Origin: Lactobacillus sp. CBA3606 | GTDB lineage: Bacteria > Bacillota > Bacilli > Lactobacillales > Lactobacillaceae | Assembly (NCBI RefSeq): GCF_002970935.1 | Contig: NZ_CP027194.1 | Span: 186,001 to 250,000, forward strand | Direction: 5' to 3' | Length of the DNA: 64,000 nucleotides | Shown: in pieces, positions 1-8,256 of the stretch | Position numbering within the stretch: position 1 is the stretch's first letter | Layout: each line of letters opens with the position of its first letter | Translations under genes and position numbers: made by a program | Notes under the pieces: model-generated | The model's input: only the letters and a program-made list of their open reading frames with translations | What the model was told of the DNA's origin: nothing | The model's database searches: none

Positions 1-1
1 T

Positions 2-664
2 ATTACGGCCAATGGTGAGCGCGTTTTATCGGGGAAGCAACAAGTTAATCCGGTCAATGATGTGGTTAGCTTAGATGAGCAGCCTGTCAGTTATCAACAG
101 TATTTTTATTATGTGATGAATAAACCAGTTGGGGTTATCACCGCAACGGTTGATGATCAAGCGAAGACGGTCTTGGATTTATTTAATACGACGGATTATC
201 GTGACGACTTGTTTCCAATTGGTCGCTTAGATAAGGATACGGAAGGTGTATTGGTGATTACCAATGATGGGGCGTTGTCCCATGCCTTGTTGGCACCAGC
301 CCATCATGTTACTAAGGTATATGAAGCTGAAGTAACTGGTGAAATTACGGCTGCGCAAGTGGCTGGTTTTAATGATGGCATTACTTTAAAAGACGGGACG
401 CAATTGCAACCCGCAGCCGCTGAAATTGTTGCTTTTCATGAGATTGAAAACTTTACGACATTACGGATTAAAATCCATGAAGGTAAGTATCATCAAGTTA
501 AACGGATGGTCGGGACTTTAGGCGAGCGTGTCGTGCAGTTGCGACGGATTGCCTTTGGTTCTTTAGAATTACCGGTTGGGTTACTTGCAGGTAATTACCG
601 AGCGTTAACGGATGCTGAACTAGTGGCGTTAAAGGCGGATGCTGGGCATCCTGATGAAGATTAA
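2..664 (+). CDS. rsuA: RsuA-type 16S rRNA pseudouridine synthase (5' end outside window)
   Basis: The reading frame is open from base 2 without a stop, so the start and most of the N-terminal S4 RNA-binding domain lie upstream of the window; 220 residues are visible. The catalytic motif GRLDKDTEGVL holds the pseudouridine synthase Asp, and 'GKYHQVKRM' near the C terminus is typical of the RsuA/RluB/RluE/RluF branch. The family isomerises one uridine in small or large subunit rRNA. The choice of RsuA (16S U516) over RluB is by overall resemblance only. A GTG at 62 could be mistaken for a start, but the S4-like residues before it argue against that. Confidence 0.85.
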   Translation: MTANGERVLSGKQQVNPVNDVVSLDEQPVSYQQYFYYVMNKPVGVITATVDDQAKTVLDLFNTTDYRDDLFPIGRLDKDTEGVLVITNDGALSHALLAPAHHVTKVYEAEVTGEITAAQVAGFNDGITLKDGTQLQPAAAEIVAFHEIENFTTLRIKIHEGKYHQVKRMVGTLGERVVQLRRIAFGSLELPVGLLAGNYRALTDAELVALKADAGHPDED

Positions 665-670
665 GGCGTC

Positions 671-705
671 AAAAAGTCTGAGTGTGACAGCTTAGGCTTT
701 TTTTG
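671..705 (+). terminator. Intrinsic terminator after rsuA
   Basis: AAAAAGTCTGAG pairs with CTTAGGCTTTTT through G-U pairs and is followed by a T run. It lies 7 bases after the rsuA stop. Confidence 0.7.
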
Positions 706-834
706 TTCGATTATGTGTTGCACTTCAATTGTAAATTCGTCCTTCAAACAAGTGAAAGATTACATAGATAATTAGTAGCTGTAAGATTACAGTTTTAATT
801 CGACAAAGTGTTGCACTTGGTTTGACAAGTCGTC
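706..834 (+). repeat. Two 36-bp direct repeats upstream of the aro promoter
   Basis: Positions 706-741 and 799-834 share TTCGA, GTGTTGCACTT and TCGTC at identical spacing (period 93 bp). The second copy contains the dyad AAGTG-TTG-CACTT. Another dyad, CTGTAA-GA-TTACAG, lies between the copies at about 780-793. The arrangement looks like paired binding sites for an unidentified regulator just upstream of the -35 box at 862. Confidence 0.5.
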
Positions 835-861
835 ACCCGTTAAATTAAATTTTAATTAGTA

Positions 862-890
862 TTGACTTTGTAAAATGAGAATGATTTAAT
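862..890 (+). promoter_or_regulatory. Promoter of the aromatic amino acid operon
   Basis: TTGACT (862-867), a 17-bp spacer and TTTAAT (885-890) give a good housekeeping promoter. Transcription would start near 897, about 28 nt ahead of the leader peptide start. Confidence 0.75.
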
Positions 891-924
891 GTAAACAACA
901 ACAAAACGGAAAGGATCGATCGCA

Positions 925-981
925 ATGACGAAACTATTACCAACTAATGCTTATTATTTTGGCTTTTATTACTTTAGGTAG
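925..981 (+). CDS. Tyr/Phe-rich attenuator leader peptide (18 aa)
   Basis: ATG at 925 follows a GGAAAGGA ribosome binding site at about 908-915 and opens an 18-codon frame, MTKLLPTNAYYFGFYYFR, ending at TAG 979-981. Residues 10-17 hold four Tyr and three Phe. The frame sits between a strong promoter and a chain of alternative hairpins ending in a terminator just before the aromatic biosynthesis genes. This is the classic layout of a leader peptide that senses charged tRNA-Tyr and tRNA-Phe through ribosome stalling. The function is inferred from composition and position. Confidence 0.8.
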   Translation: MTKLLPTNAYYFGFYYFR

Positions 982-1157
982 CGTTCGTATTGGTTCCTTA
1001 GATACGAACGTCACGCACGTTCGTGTCTAAGGTTAGCGAAGTCAGATTTGTCTTGGCCAGCTAGACACGGGAAGTCTAGCTGGTAATAATAGTCACTTGC
1101 ATCGTTTTTGATGAGGTGTCGCCTGCTAGATTTCTAAAATCTAGCAGGCTTTTTTTA
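982..1157 (+). promoter_or_regulatory. Multi-hairpin transcription attenuator of the aro operon
   Basis: Four hairpins can be drawn. A is 982-990 with 1002-1010. B is 996-1010 with 1018-1032, sharing its 5' arm with A. C is 1057-1066 with 1074-1083. D is the terminator, 1121-1131 with 1139-1149 plus a T run. The 3' arm of B (1023-1029) can instead pair with the 5' arm of C (1062-1068), and the 3' arm of C (1074-1083) can pair with the 5' arm of D (1122-1131) as an antiterminator. A ribosome at the leader stop masks the 5' arm of A, so B, C and D form. A ribosome stalled at the first Tyr codons leaves A free, which favours the antiterminator. Confidence 0.75.
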
Positions 1158-1187
1158 TATTGTTGGACCTTTGAAGGAGGAAATGCT

Positions 1188-2657
1188 ATGACTAAGCGCC
1201 ATCGTAAAACGTTATCACTAAGCTTGTATTTAAATTACTTTGTCCACGGGTTGGGATTGATTATTTTAACGCAGAATATGCAAGCACTGAGCCATCATTG
1301 GCAAACCCCAATCGAAACGGTTTCTTATGTTATTTCAGGAATTGGGATTGGTCGGTTATTAGCTTATTTCATATTTGGGCAATTATCTGATCGATACGGT
1401 CGCAAAGTTTTCGTTAATTTAGGGATGTTAAGTTATTTTATCTTTTTCTTAGGAATGGCCTTTGTGCGCGATAGTCAAGTGGCCTATGGCTTAGCGATAT
1501 TGGCTGGGATTGCTAATTCGGCCCTTGATGCCGGTACTTATCCGACCTTCATGGAATTGAATGGCAATCAAGGTGCATCCAATGTGTTGTTAAAAGCATT
1601 CATGTCGGCCGGTGAATTTTTATTACCGCTGTTGATTGCGTCATTGGAAACGGCTCATTTATGGTATGGCTGGTCTTTCATGGTTGCCGCATTTATTTTG
1701 AGCCTTAATTTTTGGCAGTTAAATCGACAAAAATTTCCGCCAAAGAATCAAGCCTCAGCAGCAGTCGTTAAGACTAGTGCACCGTTATCAAGATTACGCC
1801 GTTGGCTAGCAACTATCGGTTTAGCTGGCTATGGTTACACCTCGATGGCATTAATGATTTTATATACGCAATGGATTAGCTTGTTTGTGACTCGTGAACT
1901 GAACTATTCGTCAATTACCGCGCACTTATTGTTGTCGCTTTATAGTATTGGGTCAATCAGTGGGGTTGTGCTCATCTTTATGAGTTTACGTTGGGGTGTC
2001 GCTGAAACAAAGCTATTGATTGGCTTGAATCTCGGCGCATTCAGCGCATTATTGGTGGTTTGTTTCACTACTTGGCCGTGGTTATCAATGGTGGCAACGT
2101 TTATCTTTGGGTTTACAGCGGCTGGTGGTAGCATGCAAATCGGCTTAAATTTGTTGCTTAAATTATATCCACAAGCTAAAGGTCGTGTGATGGGGCTATT
2201 CTTTACGCTCGGTAGTGTTGCCTCTTTTACGATTCCGTTGATAACCGGGTGGCTTTCAAAACAGCACATTGGTCGTGCGATGCGGTTTGATTTAGTCATT
2301 AGTCTGGTCGGCGTGGGTTTGGTCTTACTCGCAATCTGGGCTTTAGGGCCACAGCAGTCACTAGTACAGCAACGTCACCGGATTAATCGAATTGACCACC
2401 ACTTGGTTAGTTTGTTGAACCAACGATTTGATGCTGTCACAACGATTGGCGGGTTAAAGCAACAGGCGCAGTTACCAGTATTGGATGCTAAACGCGAAGA
2501 TCAAGTGTTAGCCCGAATTGCCAAACAGAGTCGCTCAGCAGCACAAACGCCGTACTTACAAGCAATTTACCGAGAAATTATGCTGAATTCGCGTACGTAT
2601 CAACAAGTAGAACCTATTAAAATAATGAAGACTCAGGAGGACTTAACACATGATTGA
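1188..2657 (+). CDS. MFS transporter fused to AroQ-type chorismate mutase
   Basis: The 489-residue protein has about 390 residues of 12-helix major facilitator transporter, including the loop motif GQLSDRYGRK after helix 2. A C-terminal domain of about 80 residues (395-475) then reads as an AroQ chorismate mutase: RHRINRID, LLNQR, the Lys of GGLKQQ, PVLDAKRE and SRTYQ supply the usual active-site Arg, Arg, Lys, Asp, Arg/Glu and Gln positions. The mutase converts chorismate to prephenate, the branch point for Phe and Tyr. ATG 1188 follows GGAGG; the frame is open back to 1116 but that part lies inside the attenuator terminator. The stop overlaps aroC by 8 nt. The transported substrate is unknown; an aromatic amino acid or shikimate-type precursor is a guess from context. 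Confidence 0.8.
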   Translation: MTKRHRKTLSLSLYLNYFVHGLGLIILTQNMQALSHHWQTPIETVSYVISGIGIGRLLAYFIFGQLSDRYGRKVFVNLGMLSYFIFFLGMAFVRDSQVAYGLAILAGIANSALDAGTYPTFMELNGNQGASNVLLKAFMSAGEFLLPLLIASLETAHLWYGWSFMVAAFILSLNFWQLNRQKFPPKNQASAAVVKTSAPLSRLRRWLATIGLAGYGYTSMALMILYTQWISLFVTRELNYSSITAHLLLSLYSIGSISGVVLIFMSLRWGVAETKLLIGLNLGAFSALLVVCFTTWPWLSMVATFIFGFTAAGGSMQIGLNLLLKLYPQAKGRVMGLFFTLGSVASFTIPLITGWLSKQHIGRAMRFDLVISLVGVGLVLLAIWALGPQQSLVQQRHRINRIDHHLVSLLNQRFDAVTTIGGLKQQAQLPVLDAKREDQVLARIAKQSRSAAQTPYLQAIYREIMLNSRTYQQVEPIKIMKTQEDLTHD

Positions 2658-3816
2658 TTATATGACAGCTGGTGAATCTCATGGCCCACAATTAACAGGA
2701 ATTTTGACTGGCATACCTGCTGGTTTATCGATAGATGTTGATCAGATTAATGCTGGTCTAGAAGAACGACAAGGTGGTTTTGGGCGCGGCAATCGCCAAC
2801 AAATTGAACACGATATGGTGACGATTACTGGCGGATTGCGCCATGGGGTCACGCTAGGGTCACCGTTGGCCTTAGTCATCCAGAATCGTGATCACGCCCA
2901 TTGGCACGAAATTATGAATCCGATTAGTCCAGCGACTAATGATAATACGTTGCGGCGAGTAACCCGACCACGACCAGGGCATGCGGACTTGGTCGGCGGG
3001 ATGAAATATGGTCATCGTGATTTGCGCAACGTGTTGGAGCGATCATCCGCGCGCGAAACGGCGATGCGGGTTGCTATTGGTCAAATTTGTAAACAGCTAC
3101 TAGGTCAATTAGGCATTGAACTCGTCGGCTATGTTCAACAAATTGGGCCAATTATGACAACTAGCCAGTCCTTATCGGTTGCCGAATTAACAAAGCAGAT
3201 TAAGAAAAATGATTTACGGTTGGTCGATCAAACTAAGGTTGCGGCCAGTCATGACTTGATTACAGCGACTAAAAAAGCTGGTGATACGTTAGGTGGTGTG
3301 ATTCGGGTGGTCGCAACGAATGTGCCAGCTGGATTAGGGAGTTATGCAACTTGGAATACAAAGTTAGATGGTCAATTAGCGGCGGCGGTCATGGGCGTCA
3401 ATGCAATCAAGGGCGTTGAAATTGGTGATGGCTTTATAGCCGCTGACCAGTATGGTAGTCAAGTCATGGATGCCATTGACTGGCAGGCTGATACCGGCTG
3501 GTCACGGTTGACGAACCATCTTGGCGGTTTTGAAGGTGGCATGACTAATGGGATGCCGATTGTTATTAAGGCGGCCATGAAACCAATCCCAACGTTATAT
3601 CGACCACTGCAAAGTGTAGATATTCAAACCAAAGTGGTTAAAAAAGCGAGTGTAGAACGTTCCGATACGACGGCCATCGTGCCAGCCGCCGTGGTTGTTG
3701 AAAGTGTCGTCGCCATTGAATTAGTGCGGGTGTTAACAGCCACTTTTGATGGTAGTAACTTAACGCGGTTACAGCAGATGCTCCAAAACTATCGGGCTGA
3801 ATTGCAGGCCTATTAG
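2650..3816 (+). CDS. aroC: Chorismate synthase
   Basis: This 388-residue protein makes chorismate from 5-enolpyruvylshikimate-3-phosphate using reduced FMN, the last shikimate pathway step. Family signatures are GESHGPQLTGILTGIPAG at the N terminus, RPGHADLVGGMKYGHRD near residue 110 and RSSARETA-type sequence just after it. Length is normal for the family. The start lies inside the end of the preceding gene and follows AGGAGG, which suggests translational coupling within the operon. Confidence 0.97.
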   Translation: MIDYMTAGESHGPQLTGILTGIPAGLSIDVDQINAGLEERQGGFGRGNRQQIEHDMVTITGGLRHGVTLGSPLALVIQNRDHAHWHEIMNPISPATNDNTLRRVTRPRPGHADLVGGMKYGHRDLRNVLERSSARETAMRVAIGQICKQLLGQLGIELVGYVQQIGPIMTTSQSLSVAELTKQIKKNDLRLVDQTKVAASHDLITATKKAGDTLGGVIRVVATNVPAGLGSYATWNTKLDGQLAAAVMGVNAIKGVEIGDGFIAADQYGSQVMDAIDWQADTGWSRLTNHLGGFEGGMTNGMPIVIKAAMKPIPTLYRPLQSVDIQTKVVKKASVERSDTTAIVPAAVVVESVVAIELVRVLTATFDGSNLTRLQQMLQNYRAELQAY

Positions 3817-3818
3817 CG

Positions 3819-4346
3819 ATGCGGATTCAAACTTTGGGTCCGCAAGCTACCGATAGTTATGCTGCTGCTGAACAATATAATCAACAACACTTTCAAGGAC
3901 GCGCCGAAATCCAAGGTCAATCAAGTTTTGAAGCTATATTAAGGCATTTGGACCGCGATACAGGTGATTATTTAATTATGCCAGCCGCCTTTAAATCGAC
4001 TAGTTTAGATGCAAGTTGGGGCGACATTCATTATGCATTGTCAGCACAAATGACGTTGGTAGATTGTTTCATAACACAGCTTGACCCGTTAGTGGTCGTT
4101 CAGCGCATAACGGCTAAAAATCGGTTGGGCTATACTCATGCCGCTACTGCTCAGCTATTACAACGGACGGTGAACATGGTGACAGTCCAAACGGCGCCTA
4201 GCAAAGTCGTTGCTTATCAGTTATACGTTAAAAATCAAGCCGCTTACGTGTTGACTAATCTAAAAAATGTGACGCTGACGTCAACCGAACAGATTATCAA
4301 ACAATTGACACCAGCGATGGTGTGGTGTGTTTATCAAATCAATTAA
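3819..4346 (+). CDS. Prephenate dehydratase-like protein, short and divergent
   Basis: The 175-residue protein starts MRIQTLGPQATDSYAAAEQY, which resembles the first strand and loop of prephenate dehydratase (GP-G-T-S--AA) and of the related BacA decarboxylase. It lies 2 nt after aroC and ahead of aroA. It is much shorter than a normal PheA: it lacks the C-terminal ACT domain, and I cannot find the Thr-Arg-Phe catalytic motif or the usual ENS-EG motif. Reading it as the Phe-branch enzyme rests mainly on operon position and the N-terminal match. A BacA-like prephenate decarboxylase or a non-catalytic relative is equally possible. Confidence 0.5.
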   Translation: MRIQTLGPQATDSYAAAEQYNQQHFQGRAEIQGQSSFEAILRHLDRDTGDYLIMPAAFKSTSLDASWGDIHYALSAQMTLVDCFITQLDPLVVVQRITAKNRLGYTHAATAQLLQRTVNMVTVQTAPSKVVAYQLYVKNQAAYVLTNLKNVTLTSTEQIIKQLTPAMVWCVYQIN

Positions 4347-4357
4347 GGAAGTTTACG

Positions 4358-5668
4358 ATGATGAAAAAATTAATGACGAGTCCACAAAATGGATTACAGG
4401 GGACGCTTACTGTGCCAGGGGATAAAAGTATCTCACATCGCAGTTTGATTTTAGGCGCAATTAGTCATGGCGTGACGCACATTGATCACTTTTTAGTCGC
4501 CGATGACTGCCTCACAACTTTAACCGCGTTACAAGCCTTGGGGGTAGTCATCGAACGGGCAGGGACTACGGTCAAGGTTGATGGGGTTGGCTTAGCTGGG
4601 CTACATCCGGCGGTTGGGGCGCTACAAATGGGAAATGCCGGGACAGCCACCCGTTTAATGGCTGGACTATTAGCTGGTCAGCCATTTGATAGTACCTTAG
4701 TTGGTGATGCATCGTTGAGTCGCCGGCCAATGGAACGGGTTCGGCAACCCTTAGCAACGATGGGGGCACAAGTAACGTTGACTGCCGGGGCGTTACCGAT
4801 GCATATTCATGGACAGCCCCTAAAACCAGCTAATTATGCCCTAACGGTCGCCAGTGCGCAAGTCAAAAGTGCCTTAATATTGGCGGCATTACAGGCATCT
4901 GGGCCAAGTACGATCATTGAAAAACAACCCACTAGAGATCATACCGAACGCTTATTAAAGCTATTTGGTGGTGATATTACGACTGCCGCCGATCAACGGA
5001 CCATTACCGTACAACCACAGCCAAATTTACAAGGTCAGCATGTCATCGTGCCAGGAGATCTGTCATCAGCGGCCTTTTTCTTAACAGCCGCAAGTATTGT
5101 ACCCAAGTCACACCTGTTGCTACGACACGTGGGGCTTAATCCTACGCGAACGGGACTGTTAAACGTATTACAGCGCATGGGTGGAAACGTGAAAGTGACA
5201 CAATTAGTCAGTGACGGTGAGCCGGTCGGTAATATTGAAGTGATGGCAAGTTCATTGCGACCGATTAAGTTAACGGCTAGCGAAATTCCCGCAGTGATTG
5301 ACGAATTACCGTTAGTGGCATTATTGGCCGCTACGGCGGATGGTGTGAGCACCATTAGTGGCGCTGCCGAATTACGGGTTAAGGAAACGGATCGGATCAA
5401 GGCAATCGTGACTGAATTTCGGCAATTGGGTATTGCAATTACCGAACGTCCCGATGGCTTTACGATTGATGGTCGGCAAGCGTGGCACGTCAAATCACCG
5501 ATCCTTACTAGCCATGGTGATCATCGCATTGGAATGATGTTGGCGATTGCTGCTTTGCGGATCAACACCCCATTACAATTGGCAGGGGCGACTGCGATAA
5601 ATATCTCATACCCCACCTTTTTTAGCGATTTGCAACAATTGTTATCAAGAAAGGAGCGCCTTAAATGA
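4358..5668 (+). CDS. aroA: 5-enolpyruvylshikimate-3-phosphate synthase
   Basis: This 436-residue enzyme joins phosphoenolpyruvate to shikimate-3-phosphate. Signatures are TVPGDKSISHRS near the N terminus, GNAGTATRLMAG, DASLSRRPMERV and, near the C terminus, LRVKETDRI and HGDHRIGMM. ATG 4358 is chosen because AAGGAAG ends 6 nt before it; an in-frame GTG at 4322 lies inside the previous gene and has no such site. The stop overlaps tyrA by 4 nt. Confidence 0.97.
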   Translation: MMKKLMTSPQNGLQGTLTVPGDKSISHRSLILGAISHGVTHIDHFLVADDCLTTLTALQALGVVIERAGTTVKVDGVGLAGLHPAVGALQMGNAGTATRLMAGLLAGQPFDSTLVGDASLSRRPMERVRQPLATMGAQVTLTAGALPMHIHGQPLKPANYALTVASAQVKSALILAALQASGPSTIIEKQPTRDHTERLLKLFGGDITTAADQRTITVQPQPNLQGQHVIVPGDLSSAAFFLTAASIVPKSHLLLRHVGLNPTRTGLLNVLQRMGGNVKVTQLVSDGEPVGNIEVMASSLRPIKLTASEIPAVIDELPLVALLAATADGVSTISGAAELRVKETDRIKAIVTEFRQLGIAITERPDGFTIDGRQAWHVKSPILTSHGDHRIGMMLAIAALRINTPLQLAGATAINISYPTFFSDLQQLLSRKERLK

Positions 5669-6762
5669 CTCAGGTTTTAATTAATGGACTCGGCCTGATT
5701 GGTGGGTCATTGGCGTTAGCCATTCGACAAGCACATGCTGATGTGTGGCTTATGGGGAGTGATCGGCAAGCTAGCTGTTTGATGTACGCTAAACAACACC
5801 GAATTATTGATGAAGTTGTCACTGACTTTGCAACTGCCGCCATCAAAGCGGATGTGATTATTTTAGCGGGACCGGTTTCAGTGATTCGGGCTGACTTAAG
5901 TCTCTTAGCAACCTTAGCCTTGAAACCACAAGTGTTAGTAACTGATGTTGGAAGTACCAAACAAACGATTATCGCAGCGGCGCAACCTTTACAGGCACGT
6001 GGTATTAGTTTTATCGGTGGTCATCCAATGGCTGGTTCACAGCGAACTGGTGTGGCTGCAGGCCGTGCGGATTTATTTGAAAATGCCTTTTACTTTTTAG
6101 TACCGGGACTCACGCCGCCCTCAGCAATGACGCAGTTAAAAAAGTTACTTAGGGCAACTAAAGTTAAATGGTTACCAGTAACGCCACTGCAACATGATCG
6201 TTTGGTGGGCCAGCTGAGTCATCTTCCACATGTGGTCGCGGCCACTTTAGTTAATCAGACGCACACGGCTTTGGCCGATTCGCCAATGGGGTTACGGTTA
6301 GCGGCTGGTGGGTTTAAGAGCTTAACCCGGATTGCTTCAGCTGACCCGGCGATGTGGACGGCAATTTTATTGAATAACACTGAACTGGTGTTGAGACAGT
6401 TAAGTCAGTTTAGCGGCGCATTGGCACAGATTGAACAGGCGATTCAGGGCCAGGATGCAGTAGCGATTGAGGCCTTCTTTACGCAAGCTAAGGTGACTCG
6501 TGACCAACTTGGGCCAGAACACCTGGGCCAGTTGCCTAATTTTTATGATTTGTTTTTAAATATTCCAGATCATCCTGGGGTTTTAGCAACGATTATGCAG
6601 CAATTGGCTCAAGCAAAGCTGAATTTAATTAATTGTCATATTTTAGAGGTGCGTGAAGAAATTGATGGGGTACTACAACTAACCTTTGGCACTGCCAAAA
6701 GTCAAGCACAAGCAGCAGGACTGTTAAAGGCCGCTGGCTATCAGATTGTGAGGAATCGTTAA
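5665..6762 (+). CDS. tyrA: Prephenate dehydrogenase with C-terminal ACT domain
   Basis: This 365-residue NAD-dependent enzyme turns prephenate into 4-hydroxyphenylpyruvate for tyrosine. The Rossmann fold opens with NGLGLIGGSLALAIR, and the substrate region contains GGHPMAGSQRTG. The last ~70 residues (FLNIPDHPGVLATIMQQLA onward) form an ACT domain, the usual site of tyrosine feedback. The start follows GAAAGGAG and overlaps the aroA stop, so the two are likely coupled. Confidence 0.95.
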   Translation: MTQVLINGLGLIGGSLALAIRQAHADVWLMGSDRQASCLMYAKQHRIIDEVVTDFATAAIKADVIILAGPVSVIRADLSLLATLALKPQVLVTDVGSTKQTIIAAAQPLQARGISFIGGHPMAGSQRTGVAAGRADLFENAFYFLVPGLTPPSAMTQLKKLLRATKVKWLPVTPLQHDRLVGQLSHLPHVVAATLVNQTHTALADSPMGLRLAAGGFKSLTRIASADPAMWTAILLNNTELVLRQLSQFSGALAQIEQAIQGQDAVAIEAFFTQAKVTRDQLGPEHLGQLPNFYDLFLNIPDHPGVLATIMQQLAQAKLNLINCHILEVREEIDGVLQLTFGTAKSQAQAAGLLKAAGYQIVRNR

Positions 6763-7289
6763 TGCAAGCAATTTTAATTGGATTCATGGGTAGTGGCAAA
6801 ACGACAGTTGGTCGATTATTAGCGCAGCAGTTACAGACGCAAGCTGTTGATTTGGACGATCTGATTGTCACACAAGTGGGTCAACCTATTACGCAAATCT
6901 TTAGTGAACAGGGCGAGACTGGGTTTCGGCACTTAGAACAAGCGACGTTATGTCAAGCGTTGACACAGCCGGGGGTCTTATCTACTGGTGGTGGCACACC
7001 CACTAGTCAAAAAAATGCTGAAATCTTGATGGCGAGTTCAATTCCAGTGATTTGGCTGGCGGCTGCAGATCAAACTATTTTGCAGCGACTTGCTAACAAT
7101 CGTGACCGACCGTTAGTTAACACCTTGGCATCAGCTGACTTGTTAGCGTTGAAGCATCGACGGGCTAGTATATATGAGGGCACAGCTGATTTAATTGTGT
7201 CGACGGATGCGTTGACTCCGCTAGCAATCGCGACGCAAATTGTGACTTGGCTGATGCGGCGGACGATGCCAGTTGAATTGAGTCGTTAA
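6762..7289 (+). CDS. aroK: Shikimate kinase
   Basis: This 175-residue kinase phosphorylates shikimate using ATP. It shows the Walker A motif GFMGSGKTTVG, the DLDD shikimate-binding motif and GGGTPTS, all in family order. Its ATG shares a base with the tyrA stop (TAATG). It is the last gene of the aromatic operon; the next gene has its own promoter region. Confidence 0.96.
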   Translation: MQAILIGFMGSGKTTVGRLLAQQLQTQAVDLDDLIVTQVGQPITQIFSEQGETGFRHLEQATLCQALTQPGVLSTGGGTPTSQKNAEILMASSIPVIWLAAADQTILQRLANNRDRPLVNTLASADLLALKHRRASIYEGTADLIVSTDALTPLAIATQIVTWLMRRTMPVELSR

Positions 7290-7325
7290 GCATTGAAAAA
7301 ATTTAAAACTTATTTAGCAAGGCCC

Positions 7326-7361
7326 TTGCCTTAAAGCGCACATTAAGGTTTAACGTATAGT
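7326..7361 (+). promoter_or_regulatory. MerR-type dyad promoter upstream of the 7428 gene
   Basis: The dyad CCTT-N12-AAGG occupies 7329-7348. A -35-like TTGCCT (7326) and a weak -10-like TAACGT (7351) are 19 bp apart, the long spacing typical of MerR-activated promoters. TATAGT follows at 7356. Related sites occur near 8193 and 8631. Confidence 0.5.
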
Positions 7362-7427
7362 CATTGATTAAGCTAATCCATTTGGTTTAATCACCACTAA
7401 ATTCGGTTATCAAAGGGGTTTTAACTC

Positions 7428-8081
7428 ATGAAAAATGTTTTAATTTTAGCAGCTAATGGTCAAATTGCCCAAATTGTTGAACAACGGTTATTGCATGAAT
7501 CAGCATTTAGCACAGTCAATTTAACTTTGTTTTTACGCAATGCGCAGCGCTTAGACAAGTTACAAGCTAATGATCGAGTCACCTTAATTGATGGTGATAT
7601 GACTAACGAAGCCGCTATCGATCGAGCGATGGTCAATCAAGATATTGTTTTTGTGGCGGCTGTGGATCACGATTCACGCAATCGGTTAACTAAAAATGTT
7701 ATTAAGGCAATGCAGACGAATCATGTCAAACGAGTCTTATTCACTAATGTACTTGGCTTGTACGACGAAGTTCCCGGTGAATTTGGTCGATGGAATGCCG
7801 AAATGATTCGTTCTGGAATGGCATCGGCACGACAATCTGACCAGCTATTAGCAGCATCGGGGTTAGATTACACGACCTTGCGTTTGCCGTGGTTAAATAA
7901 TCATGATGAAATTAAGTATTTAGTCACGACTCGTAATGAACCGTACAATGGTGTTTCTGGATCGCGGGCCAGTATTGCGGCTGTCGTGGTTGACCTAATT
8001 AAGAATCCTGACAAGTATGTAAGCGACAGTATTGGGATTGCTGATCCTGATACTCAGGGGGAGAAACGGCCCGTCGATTAA
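7428..8081 (+). CDS. NmrA-like NAD(P)-binding protein
   Basis: The 217-residue protein has the N-terminal dinucleotide-binding pattern ILAANGQIAQIV and the overall shape of atypical short-chain dehydrogenases of the NmrA/YwnB group (LPWLNN near residue 155, ITEYxVT-like segment after it). These proteins bind NAD(P) and often act as redox-stress reductases or sensors; no substrate can be read from the sequence. It resembles the protein at 8748 and shares the same MerR-like promoter type. GGGG ends about 10 nt before the ATG. Confidence 0.75.
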   Translation: MKNVLILAANGQIAQIVEQRLLHESAFSTVNLTLFLRNAQRLDKLQANDRVTLIDGDMTNEAAIDRAMVNQDIVFVAAVDHDSRNRLTKNVIKAMQTNHVKRVLFTNVLGLYDEVPGEFGRWNAEMIRSGMASARQSDQLLAASGLDYTTLRLPWLNNHDEIKYLVTTRNEPYNGVSGSRASIAAVVVDLIKNPDKYVSDSIGIADPDTQGEKRPVD

Positions 8082-8117
8082 GTCATATTTGAGGATAAGT
8101 ATCAGGACGATTGATAG

Positions 8118-8170
8118 AATCACACTAAGCTTAGATGATGTGTATTATCTGGTTTTAGTGTGATTTTTTT
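8118..8170 (+). terminator. Intrinsic terminator
   Basis: AATCACACTAA (8118-8128) pairs perfectly with TTAGTGTGATT (8155-8165), followed by seven T. Confidence 0.85.
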
Positions 8171-8192
8171 AATGAAACACACCTAATAGTGG

Positions 8193-8222
8193 TTGACCTT
8201 AAAGTAACTGGAAGGTTATGCG
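8193..8222 (+). promoter_or_regulatory. MerR-type dyad promoter upstream of the cyclophilin-like gene
   Basis: TTGACC (8193-8198) overlaps the dyad ACCTT-N11-AAGGT (8196-8216), with TATGCG at 8217 as a weak -10. A dyad filling an 18-19 bp spacer is characteristic of MerR-family activation. Confidence 0.6.
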
Positions 8223-8256
8223 GTGCCGTTGGTTCAAAGTTTCAGGAGGATTTGAT

